From Spirochaetaceae bacterium UBA6243 (GTDB lineage: Bacteria; Spirochaetota; Spirochaetia; Treponematales; Rectinemataceae): a stretch of 12,488 bases of DNA. Each line of letters begins with the position of its first letter. Positions within the stretch are counted from its first letter, which is position 1. The position numbers were made by a program, and so were the translations under genes. This document shows, piece by piece, positions 6,718 to 12,488 of the stretch. Below the pieces are notes generated by a model. The model worked only from the letters and a program-made list of their open reading frames with translations. It was not told where the DNA came from and searched no databases. The stretch lies in assembly GCA_002441395.1 (NCBI GenBank), contig DJVZ01000047.1:1-12488 (forward strand), written 5' to 3'.

Positions 6718-7742
6718 CCTCGCTTGAAAAAATCGGCCATCAGGGCCGCCGCCTTGTCGATGGCCTCTCGGTCAATCCAGTAATGCGTGACAAAGCGGCA
6801 CAGACCAAGTTCGGGCGGGTTGATGAGCACCTCATGTGCCTTCAGGTGCGAGACGAGCGCGTCGCCATCAGAGCCAGCAGGCAGTCTGAAAAACACCATA
6901 TTTATGTCGAGCGCCTCTGCATCGACCTCGAGGCCGGGCACCGTCCCAAGCTGGCCGGCGAGATAGCGGGCGTTTTTATGGTCTTCGGCAAGACGGCGCG
7001 TCATATCCTTCAGCGCGATGAGCCCTGCCGCCGCGAGCACACCTGCCTGCCGCATGCCGCCGCCCATAACTTTTCGTTTTCGTCGAGCCCTCTCGACAAA
7101 GTCACGGGGACCTGCGAGCATCGAGCCGACAGGGGCGCACAATCCTTTCGACAGACAGAACATCACCGAATCGACGGTGCCGGCAATCTCTGCAGCACCC
7201 GCGCCAAGTGCGGCCGCGGCGTTGAAGAGCCGGGCGCCATCGAGGTGCACCGGCAGACCGTAACGATGTGCCAGCTCCGATACATTCTTCATATATGAAA
7301 GCGGAATGACGCGTCCGGATGAATGCGCGTTTTCAAGGCATACGAGCGATGTTGGCGGGAAATGAATATCATTGCCGCGAATCCGCTCTTCAATTGCCTC
7401 AATCGGCAGGATGCCGTCGGGCGCAAAAACGGGCCGCGTCTGCACGCCCGCGATCACGGAAGCGGCGCCGGCTTCGTGCTGAATAATGTGACACTGCTCG
7501 CCCAGAATAACTTCGCTTCCTCGCGGGCACCATGTGAAGAGCGAGAGCTGATTGCCAAAGGTCCCTGAGGGCACAAACAGCGCCGCCTCTTTGCCCGTCA
7601 TCTCGGCCGCGAGCCGCTCGAGCTCGTTCACGGTAGGATCATCGCCATAGACATCATCGCCCACCGCAGCCTCTGCCATGGCTTTGCGCATGGCAGAGGT
7701 CGGCCATGTGACGGTATCGCTTCGCAGATCGATATAGTTCAT
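6714..7742 (-). CDS. ltaE: Low-specificity L-threonine aldolase (PLP enzyme)
   Basis: A 342-residue cytoplasmic enzyme that cleaves L-threonine and L-allo-threonine to glycine and acetaldehyde using pyridoxal phosphate. The family pattern is complete: IDLRSDTVTWPT at the N-terminus, GDDVYGDDPTVNELE (28-42), PSGTFGNQ (58-65), H85 stacking on the cofactor, HLDGARLFNAA (166-176) with D168 and R171 as cofactor/substrate contacts, and the Schiff-base lysine K199 in CLSKGLCAPVGS. Length agrees with bacterial LtaE. The ATG at 7742 has a GAGG ribosome site in AAGAGGCGCGACA just upstream. It is a single gene, divergent from the Fe-S pair and convergent with the flavin reductase. A plausible promoter is TTGCGC (7832-7827), 16 bp, TATTCT (7810-7805), read on the minus strand. 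Confidence 0.95.
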   Translation of the reverse strand: MNYIDLRSDTVTWPTSAMRKAMAEAAVGDDVYGDDPTVNELERLAAEMTGKEAALFVPSGTFGNQLSLFTWCPRGSEVILGEQCHIIQHEAGAASVIAGVQTRPVFAPDGILPIEAIEERIRGNDIHFPPTSLVCLENAHSSGRVIPLSYMKNVSELAHRYGLPVHLDGARLFNAAAALGAGAAEIAGTVDSVMFCLSKGLCAPVGSMLAGPRDFVERARRKRKVMGGGMRQAGVLAAAGLIALKDMTRRLAEDHKNARYLAGQLGTVPGLEVDAEALDINMVFFRLPAGSDGDALVSHLKAHEVLINPPELGLCRFVTHYWIDREAIDKAAALMADFFKRG

Positions 7743-7981
7743 TGTCGCGCCTCTTTTCTCCGGTCGCCGCGATCGGGACAGGAAGTGTTTGCATCGCTCC
7801 CTTCAGAATATCAAAAGAAAAGAAAAGCGCAAGAAGGGGCAAAACAATTGAGCGCAAAGAGCCCGATACTTGACGGTTGATTTTTTCACAGGAAGGTAGT
7901 ATTTTTTGTTCCGAAAATCCTATTCTAATGATATGAATTTACTCCAGCTTGATACAGCGTCAAGCGCAAGGCGGCAAAAGC
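7743..7981. promoter_or_regulatory. Divergent ltaE/sufC intergenic region
   Basis: The longest non-coding gap of the window. On the ltaE side a weak promoter (TTGCGC/TATTCT, minus strand, 7832-7805) is readable. On the sufC side the AT-rich stretch 7870-7930 holds several partial boxes: TTGATT (7878-7883) with TATTTT (7900-7905) at 16 bp, and a TCTAAT (7924-7929) with no good -35. None is decisive. A perfect 6-bp inverted repeat GCTTGA (7947-7952) / TCAAGC (7960-7965) with a 7-base loop lies 16 bases before the sufC ATG and could be an operator or leader hairpin. I see no RNA gene or repeat element here. Confidence 0.35.
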
Positions 7982-8734
7982 ATGAATCTTCTCGAGATTA
8001 AAAATCTCAGCCTTTTCAAAGAAGGCCGGCCAATTCTGAACAACCTCTCCATGGACATCTGGGAGGGACACGTCCACGCCATCATCGGCCCGAACGGCGC
8101 CGGCAAGTCCACCCTCGCCAATACGATTATGGGACTCTCCGGGTACCGCGATTTTGAAGGCGATGTACTTTTCGAGGGCAAATCGATTAAAGCACTTCCC
8201 GTGGATGAACGCGCGCGGAAAGGCATCACCCTTCTCTTTCAGGAGCCGGCGCGGTTCGAAGGCCTGGGCGTAAGTCAATTCATCCTCGCCGGCGCGAAGG
8301 AAAAGTCACGCGCTGTCGTCGAGGACGCCCTTCAACACGCAGGCCTGTCGCCTGAAAAATATATGAGGCGGGCGGTCGACAAGACGCTGTCCGGAGGCGA
8401 GCGCAAACGCATCGAGCTCGCGTCGATCTACGCGATGAAACCACGTCTTGTGCTCATGGACGAGCCCGATTCCGGCGTCGACATCGATTCGGTCAAATAT
8501 ATCTTCGCGGTCATCAAAGAACTCCGGCATAGGGGATCGACCGTCATTCTCATCACGCATAGCCCCGAAGTGCTGAAGCATGCGGACCACGCGTTTTTGA
8601 TCTGCGCGGGGACGCTCGTCGACAAGGGCGAGATGTCGCGCATGTTCGATTACTTCAACGGGAAATGCGTGCCCTGCGTTCATGTCGGCCAGCCCACGGT
8701 GGATGCGGCGGTACAGCCGCTCGCGGCGAATTGA
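7982..8734 (+). CDS. sufC: SufC-like Fe-S assembly ATPase (SMS/SUF minimal system)
   Basis: A 250-residue soluble ABC ATPase that powers Fe-S cluster assembly on the scaffold encoded next. Walker A GPNGAGKS (36-43), an EPARFEG segment replacing the usual Q-loop surroundings, LSGGE (136-140), Walker B LMDEPDSGVDID with D160/E161, and H193 in ITHSPE. The DEPDSGVDID stretch and absence of membrane partners mark SufC rather than an importer ATPase. The C-terminus carries CVPCVH (C229, C232, H234), a potential metal-binding motif absent from E. coli SufC. I chose the ATG at 7982, preceded by AAGG (7968-7971). An in-frame TTG at 7949 would add 11 residues with no ribosome site and no homology. It is co-transcribed with the scaffold gene 42 bases downstream. 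Pairs of this kind, without SufS, SufU or SufE, are the SUF-like minimal (SMS) type described from archaea and anaerobic bacteria. Confidence 0.9.
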   Translation: MNLLEIKNLSLFKEGRPILNNLSMDIWEGHVHAIIGPNGAGKSTLANTIMGLSGYRDFEGDVLFEGKSIKALPVDERARKGITLLFQEPARFEGLGVSQFILAGAKEKSRAVVEDALQHAGLSPEKYMRRAVDKTLSGGERKRIELASIYAMKPRLVLMDEPDSGVDIDSVKYIFAVIKELRHRGSTVILITHSPEVLKHADHAFLICAGTLVDKGEMSRMFDYFNGKCVPCVHVGQPTVDAAVQPLAAN

Positions 8735-8776
8735 ATTGCGGCCGGATGAACCGCCGCCAACAATAAGGAAAAAATT

Positions 8777-9721
8777 ATGGCTGAACAGGCAATTGTCGAT
8801 AAAGAAGCGCTTCTTGAGGAATTATTGGCCTCGATCAATCAGCACAAATTTACGCCCGATGTCGCCCATGTCGAAATACATGGTAACCAGGTGTTGAACA
8901 AGAACTTGGTCGACGGGCTTATGGTCGAAGCAGAATCGATCGAAGATGGCGTAAAAGTGCACATCCGCGTCAAAAGTGGCGTGACTCTGAAAAATCCGGT
9001 CAATTTTTGTTTCGGGCTCATCCCCGAAAACGGCGTTCAGCGCATCATCATCGACACGGTGATCGGGGAAGGCGCGCACGCGAAATTCATCGCCAACTGT
9101 ACCTTCCCCAACGCGGTCAATATTCAGCATCTTATGAACGCGACCATTACGGTTGAAAAGGGCGCTTCGCTTTCGTACTTCGAGCGCCATGTGCATGGGC
9201 CGAACGGCGGCGTGACCATCGTCCCCGTCACGAAAGTATTGGTCGGTGAAGACGCGCGATTTTCCACCGAATTCGAGCTCATCAAAGGCGCAGCGGGTGT
9301 CGTCGAACTTGAGTATGCGGCTGAAGTCACAAAAAATGCCACGGTCGACATGATGACCCGCATCTTCGGGCGCGAGGGAGACCGCATCCACATAAAGGAA
9401 GCCGCCCACCTCTCAGGCGAAGGCTCCACCGGCGTGCTGACCAGCCACATCGCCCTCAAGAACAGAGCGTCCGCCACCATAGAAAACGAACTCATCGCCG
9501 ACGCTCCCTATGCCCGTGGCCATGTCGACTGCAAGGAAATCGTGCAGGATGACGCGCGCGCACGCGCGATTCCGGTCGTCCAGGTGAACAATCACCTCGC
9601 ACACGTGACGCACGAGGCCGCCATCGGCTCGGTCGACTCCAAACAGCTCGAGACGCTGTTGAGCCGCGGTCTGACCGAGGACGAAGCGACCGATTTGATT
9701 ATTCAGGGGCTGTTGAGCTGA
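8777..9721 (+). CDS. sufB: Short SufB/SufD-like Fe-S scaffold protein (SmsB type)
   Basis: A 314-residue cytoplasmic protein of the SufB/D beta-helix family, the scaffold on which Fe-S clusters are built with the SufC-like ATPase. It is much shorter than E. coli SufB (about 495), because the N-terminal region is reduced. The repetitive beta-helix core spans roughly residues 45-245. The conserved C-terminal block is intact: HVDCKEIVQDDARARAIP (C252, matching SufB Cys405) and HVTHEAAIGSVD (276-287; H279/E280, matching the SufB His433/Glu434 pair), then the SufC-binding segment LLSRGLTEDEATDLIIQG. C108 in ANCTFP is a further candidate ligand. An AAGGA (8765-8769) lies seven bases before the ATG. 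The pair forms an operon that ends at a probable hairpin terminator. The sulfur donor must be encoded elsewhere, or sulfide is used directly. Confidence 0.9.
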   Translation: MAEQAIVDKEALLEELLASINQHKFTPDVAHVEIHGNQVLNKNLVDGLMVEAESIEDGVKVHIRVKSGVTLKNPVNFCFGLIPENGVQRIIIDTVIGEGAHAKFIANCTFPNAVNIQHLMNATITVEKGASLSYFERHVHGPNGGVTIVPVTKVLVGEDARFSTEFELIKGAAGVVELEYAAEVTKNATVDMMTRIFGREGDRIHIKEAAHLSGEGSTGVLTSHIALKNRASATIENELIADAPYARGHVDCKEIVQDDARARAIPVVQVNNHLAHVTHEAAIGSVDSKQLETLLSRGLTEDEATDLIIQGLLS

Positions 9722-9763
9722 GGGGAAGGCGCCACAATTGTACTGCGGCCCTCATTGACGCGC

Positions 9764-9794
9764 GCCGGCCACGATCCGGTCACCGGCACTTTTT
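9764..9794 (+). terminator. Probable Rho-independent terminator of sufCB
   Basis: GCCGG (9764-9768) can pair with CCGGC (9783-9787), and a tighter alternative CCGG-TCA-CCGG lies at 9776-9786. Either hairpin is followed by CAC and then five Ts (9790-9794). It lies 43 bases after the scaffold stop and just before the convergent ATPase gene. On the other strand there is no T-run after the stem, so it should act mainly on the plus strand. Confidence 0.5.
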
Positions 9795-9799
9795 AAATT

Positions 9800-11026
9800 T
9801 CATTGCTGCCCAACCGAATCCGCTAGATGCCAGGGATACCGAAATTCAACCCCCTCGGGCAGGCTTACCGGTTTTTCCATTCCGCAGATAACAAGCCGCT
9901 TCGCAGAATACCGTTTCTGGAACTTAAACAGATTCTTGCAATCAGCGGGACGTGGTCTCAGTTTTGCTTCGACTGCGACCCTTCCCTCATCGATTATAAA
10001 ATCAATCTCCTGGCCTTCAGTCGTTCGCCAGAAATGGAGACGCTCAATACCAAAACTTTTTCTCAATTCGGTGAACACGGCATTCTCGAAGAGAGCACCA
10101 TCAAGAGGCAGAAATTCATATGCTCTGCACATAGCGAGTATGCCATTGTCCTCGAAGTATATTTTCGGAGTTTTTGTGAGTTCGGAACGAGCATTCCCCG
10201 AAAAAGGCCGCAGCCTCCGGATGATATATGTCTGTTCCAGAAGAAAAATATATTCCTCCACTGTCTCACGAGCCATTCTGAGACTTGAAGCAAGCTCGGA
10301 CACCTGCGCCAGCGATGCAGCCTGATCAGCGAGAAACCGCAGCAGAGATTCAAAACGATCGGGATAACGTATTTTCCCCAACTCCCGCACATCGGTTTGA
10401 ATATAAGTCTGGATAATCTGCCTGATGCGTCTTGATTTAGTGGCAATCTCTTTTGTTCTCGCCAGGCCGGGATAGGCCCCTGTTTCTGCGAAGTGTTGAA
10501 AAACAGGCCGAACCTCAAGATCGAGCTGCTCAGGCCATTCAGCGGAAAAATCATAATGCCTGCCGACAAACCTGCAATACTCGCCGAAATCAAGGTTGAA
10601 CAATTCAAGCGGGATTGTCCGCCCCACGAGGGACTCACGGAACTTGCTCTTGATGGCAAAACTGGACGACCCTGAGACCGCAATCTTGAGATCATCACTG
10701 TGATGATCAAATAGAAGTTTGAGAAACCTGGAGGGATCACTCAGATATTGAATTTCATCGAGGGCAACGCTCAGATTTTGACGTGGATAGCCCCTTGCCT
10801 CAATATATCGAATAAAAGCCTCAACCCCGGATTCGCACAACGAAAGCATCGCCGGATCCTCCAGATCGAAATAAAGTGTCTGACGGCCTCTGTTTCTCTC
10901 TTCCTGAAGCCACCAATGGAGTGCTGTGGATTTTCCTGTCTGCCGCGCCCCATGCAGCACAAGAATAGCTTTTTCGTCGCTTAACGCGCGCATTATAGGA
11001 AATATGCGGCGATCGATGATTTCCAT
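9800..11026 (-). CDS. AAA-family ATPase with C-terminal DUF4143 domain
   Basis: A 408-residue orphan ATPase of the AAA_14/DUF4143 (COG1373-like) group, whose cellular role is unestablished. The N-terminal domain has Walker A GARQTGKST (26-34), Walker B VALDEIQYL with D90/E91, and a sensor-like IAVSGSSSF followed by GRTIPLELFNLDF, typical of this group. The central part is helical with a winged-helix-like segment (ASLAQVSELASSLRMARETVEEYIFLLEQTYIIRRL). The C-terminal DUF4143 domain contains GQEIDFII and VAVEAKLR, whose D and E-x-K spacing resembles the PD-(D/E)XK nuclease fold. Whether it cuts DNA is not known. Such genes are sporadic, fast-spreading accessory genes in many anaerobes. It stands alone, looks more AT-rich than its neighbours, and has a weak ribosome site (AAAGAT). 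Just upstream is a perfect inverted repeat with 20-bp arms. Confidence 0.9.
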   Translation of the reverse strand: MEIIDRRIFPIMRALSDEKAILVLHGARQTGKSTALHWWLQEERNRGRQTLYFDLEDPAMLSLCESGVEAFIRYIEARGYPRQNLSVALDEIQYLSDPSRFLKLLFDHHSDDLKIAVSGSSSFAIKSKFRESLVGRTIPLELFNLDFGEYCRFVGRHYDFSAEWPEQLDLEVRPVFQHFAETGAYPGLARTKEIATKSRRIRQIIQTYIQTDVRELGKIRYPDRFESLLRFLADQAASLAQVSELASSLRMARETVEEYIFLLEQTYIIRRLRPFSGNARSELTKTPKIYFEDNGILAMCRAYEFLPLDGALFENAVFTELRKSFGIERLHFWRTTEGQEIDFIIDEGRVAVEAKLRPRPADCKNLFKFQKRYSAKRLVICGMEKPVSLPEGVEFRYPWHLADSVGQQ

Positions 11027-11034
11027 ATCTTTAT

Positions 11035-11063
11035 ATGATCGGCATATTTTAATAATCTGTCAA
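11035..11063 (-). promoter_or_regulatory. Probable promoter of the DUF4143 ATPase gene
   Basis: Read on the minus strand, TTGACA (11063-11058) is followed after exactly 17 bp by GATCAT (11040-11035), four of six -10 matches. The start would fall near 11028, almost at the ATG at 11026, so the message may be leaderless, consistent with the absence of a clear Shine-Dalgarno. The -35 box is the inner end of the long inverted repeat, so a protein on the repeat would control this promoter. Confidence 0.4.
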
Positions 11064-11108
11064 TCGTACTCTACAAATTATCCGATTTTTTGTAGAGTAC
11101 GATTGACA
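11058..11108. repeat. Perfect inverted repeat, 20-bp arms with 11-base centre
   Basis: The left arm (11058-11077, beginning TGTCAATCG and ending CTACAAA) is the exact reverse complement of the right arm (11089-11108, beginning TTTGTAG and ending CGATTGACA). The centre 11078-11088 is AT-rich. The stem is only about one third G+C and has no T-run after it in either direction, so it is a poor intrinsic terminator. Each arm ends outward in a consensus TTGACA. It lies between oppF and the ATPase gene. An operator for the ATPase gene, a recombination or insertion remnant, or a structured RNA are all possible; nothing else like it occurs in the window. Confidence 0.85.
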
Positions 11109-11114
11109 TTTACT

Positions 11115-11139
11115 GAAAAGAGAGGGGGCAGGCACCTCT
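11115..11139 (-). terminator. Weak candidate terminator after oppF
   Basis: On the minus strand AGAGG (11139-11135) can pair with CCTCT (11125-11121), followed by CTTTTC (11120-11115). A five-pair stem with a nine-base loop is marginal. It lies about 50 bases after the oppF stop and is the only terminator-like structure there apart from the long inverted repeat. Confidence 0.25.
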
Positions 11140-11190
11140 GTCTACCGTAGCCGGGAGCCGCGCCTACCCGTATTACGCCCTCACTTTCTC

Positions 11191-12228
11191 CTACCCCGCC
11201 TGTTTGTGCTTTCTTTCCGCCGGGATTTCATACGCGCGGCTGCAGGCGTGGTAGTGCTCTTCGCCCGCGAGCGTGAGCTCCGGCTCGGGTTCACTTTTGC
11301 AGGCATCGGTGGCATAGGGACAACGAGTGTGGAAGCGGCAGCCCTGCGGAATGTTCGCGGGGCTCGGAATTTCTCCAAATATCGGCAATTCCTTGATGAT
11401 GTCAAGTTTGCCGGAGACCGGCTCGGGGACCGCCTCGATGAGCGCTTGCGTGTAGGGATGCAAGGGGTTGTCGATGATGTCGTCGGCACGCCCTATTTCG
11501 ACGATGCGCCCAAGGTACATGACGGCAATCCGGTCGGTAAAGTAGCGCGCCGTGGAGAGATCGTGCGTAATGTAGAGGTAGCTCAGGCCCAGTTCCTTCT
11601 GCACCTCCTTCATCATGTGAAGGATTTCGGCGCGCGTGGAGAGGTCGATCATAGAAACCGGCTCGTCGGCGACAAGCATCATGGGGTTCAGTATAAGTGT
11701 GCGCGCGGTGGCGACACGCTGGCGCTGTCCCCCCGAAAGCATGTGCGGCCAGCGTCCCATGAACTCATCCGGAGGTGTGAGTTTGACCTCTTCGAGCGCC
11801 TTTACGATCATCTTGGTGCGCTCCTCGATGGTCCCTTTCACCTTGTGAATGATCAGCGGTTCTTCCAGCACGTCTTTAATTTTGAATCGTGGATTCATCG
11901 ATGCGTAGGGGTCCTGAAAGATCATCTGGACTTTGCGACGGTATGCAATGAGCTTCTCTTTGTCGAGATGTGTTACGTCCTCGCCGTTGAGGAAGATTTT
12001 GCCGCTCGTAGGTTCGATGAGCTTCATCACAAGCTTGCCGGTCGTGGTCTTGCCGGAGCCCGACTCCCCTATAAGGCCGAATATTTCCCCTCGCCGGATG
12101 TCGAACGAAATATCGTCAACCGCTTTTATCGGCTTTTTCTGCCCGCCTCCCCCAATCGATTGAGTAAAGCTCTGGTGTGGCTCGAAATATTTCTTCAGGT
12201 TTTTGATGCTCAATATAGTATCGGTCAT
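11191..12228 (-). CDS. oppF: Opp/Dpp-family ABC importer ATPase, OppF/DppF type
   Basis: A 345-residue cytoplasmic ATPase, one of the two unlike ATP-binding subunits of an Opp/Dpp-type importer for peptides or, in several anaerobes and thermophiles, oligosaccharides. Walker A GESGSGKT (54-61), Q-loop IFQDPYASMNP (103-113), LSGGQ (164-168), Walker B VADEPVSMID with D188/E189, switch H222 in YITHDLS. The family C-terminal region HPYTQALIEAVPEP and GCRFHTRCPYATDAC is complete, with four cysteines including the later HACSRAY. I chose the ATG at 12228 because AGGAG (12236-12240) lies seven bases upstream and the OppF homology begins here; an in-frame extension to 12321 overlaps the preceding gene in another frame and is spurious. 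It follows the OppD-type gene by 14 bases. DEPVSMIDLSTRAEIL resembles the sugar-oligomer branch, so the substrate is open. Confidence 0.93.
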   Translation of the reverse strand: MTDTILSIKNLKKYFEPHQSFTQSIGGGGQKKPIKAVDDISFDIRRGEIFGLIGESGSGKTTTGKLVMKLIEPTSGKIFLNGEDVTHLDKEKLIAYRRKVQMIFQDPYASMNPRFKIKDVLEEPLIIHKVKGTIEERTKMIVKALEEVKLTPPDEFMGRWPHMLSGGQRQRVATARTLILNPMMLVADEPVSMIDLSTRAEILHMMKEVQKELGLSYLYITHDLSTARYFTDRIAVMYLGRIVEIGRADDIIDNPLHPYTQALIEAVPEPVSGKLDIIKELPIFGEIPSPANIPQGCRFHTRCPYATDACKSEPEPELTLAGEEHYHACSRAYEIPAERKHKQAG

Positions 12229-12242
12229 AGATTCTCTCCTGT

Positions 12243-12488
12243 TCAGCCGCGCTGATGGAGCCAGCATGCGGACATATGGCCCGGCTCGATTTCGATGAGC
12301 GGCGGCTCTTCCTGGAAACATCTGTCGAAGGCTTTGTCGCAGCGTGGGTTGAAACGGCAGCCCTTGGGCGGCGCGATCAAATCGGGCGGAGTGCCCGGAA
12401 TAAATTGAAGCTGCTCCACTTTTTTGAAAAGCCGCGGCGTGGCGGCGAGAAGACGTTCGGTATAAGGATGCGCCGGTCCCTGTGTGCC
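12243..12488 (-). CDS. oppD: Opp/Dpp-family ABC importer ATPase, OppD/DppD type, C-terminus only
   Basis: The last 81 residues of the partner ATPase, entering from the right edge. Translation reads GPAHPYTERLLAATPRL, then FIPGTPPDLIAPPKGCRFNP, RCDKAF..C and GHMSACWLHQRG before TGA at 12245-12243. This is the characteristic oligopeptide-transporter C-terminal region of OppD/DppD, including its four conserved cysteines (CRFNPRC, C, C), which in some family members are reported to hold an Fe-S cluster. The catalytic domain lies outside the window. The gap to the following oppF ATG is 14 bases and contains that gene's ribosome site, so the two are one operon, with permease and binding-protein genes expected further upstream. 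Confidence 0.92.
   Translation of the reverse strand, partial: GTQGPAHPYTERLLAATPRLFKKVEQLQFIPGTPPDLIAPPKGCRFNPRCDKAFDRCFQEEPPLIEIEPGHMSACWLHQRG

Noticed and set aside
7866..7890. ATACTTGAC upstream of sufC resembles the left half of the IscR/Rrf2 type-1 Fe-S regulator site.
   Set aside because: The matching right half (GTC...TAT) is not present at the required spacing, no Rrf2 gene is nearby, and the string also reads as a -35-like TTGACG.
11058..11108. Reading the long inverted repeat as the rho-independent terminator of oppF.
   Set aside because: The stem is AT-rich and not followed by a T-run on the minus strand; the sequence after it is GATTATTAAAA and contains the likely promoter of the next gene.
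12229..12321. N-terminal extension of the OppF reading frame by 31 residues.
   Set aside because: It overlaps the conserved OppD C-terminus in another frame, shows no OppF-like sequence, and the strong AGGAG precedes the internal ATG at 12228.

Overview
The window is a densely coded bacterial chromosome segment of fairly high GC, with eleven recognisable protein genes and no rRNA, tRNA, CRISPR array or insertion sequence that I can see. The gene set suggests an anaerobic, sugar- and peptide-using bacterium: xylulokinase, an Opp/Dpp importer, and a two-gene Fe-S assembly pair of the minimal SUF-like (SMS) kind found mainly in archaea and anaerobes. A spirochaete or clostridial-type anaerobe would fit. 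This is an inference from gene content only, and I lean weakly to Spirochaetota.

Layout. (1) 1-965, minus: N-terminal two thirds of a xylulokinase (xylB), cut by the window edge. A 126-bp divergent intergenic region with a 9-bp inverted repeat separates it from (2) 1092-1952, plus: an AraC-type regulator with a cupin sensor domain, probably the xylose/pentose regulator. (3) 2076-6717, plus: an operon of a MarR repressor, two ABC half-exporters that form a heterodimer with one degenerate ATP site, and a small flavin-reductase-like protein. Its promoter carries a perfect 23-bp palindrome lying over the -10 and start site, which looks like the MarR operator. (4) 6714-7742, minus: low-specificity L-threonine aldolase (ltaE), meeting the flavin reductase tail to tail so that both stop codons share one CTAG. 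(5) 7982-9721, plus: SufC-like ATPase and short SufB/D-like scaffold with no desulfurase or carrier beside them, closed by a probable terminator. (6) 9800-11026, minus: an orphan AAA/DUF4143 ATPase that looks less GC-rich than its neighbours. Just upstream lies a perfect inverted repeat with 20-bp arms, and its inner side supplies the likely -35 box. (7) 11191-12488, minus: the two ATPase genes of an Opp/Dpp-type importer, the upstream one entering from outside the window.

How the genes work together. The two best-supported regulatory units are xylB/AraC (pentose use) and MarR-exporter-flavin reductase (drug or redox-compound response). The Fe-S pair, ltaE and the importer ATPases are housekeeping or nutritional modules. 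The part least explained by known biology is the DUF4143 ATPase with its long palindrome. I did not find a clearly new multi-gene system. No stretch over about 300 bases lacks a gene; the longest gap is 7743-7981.
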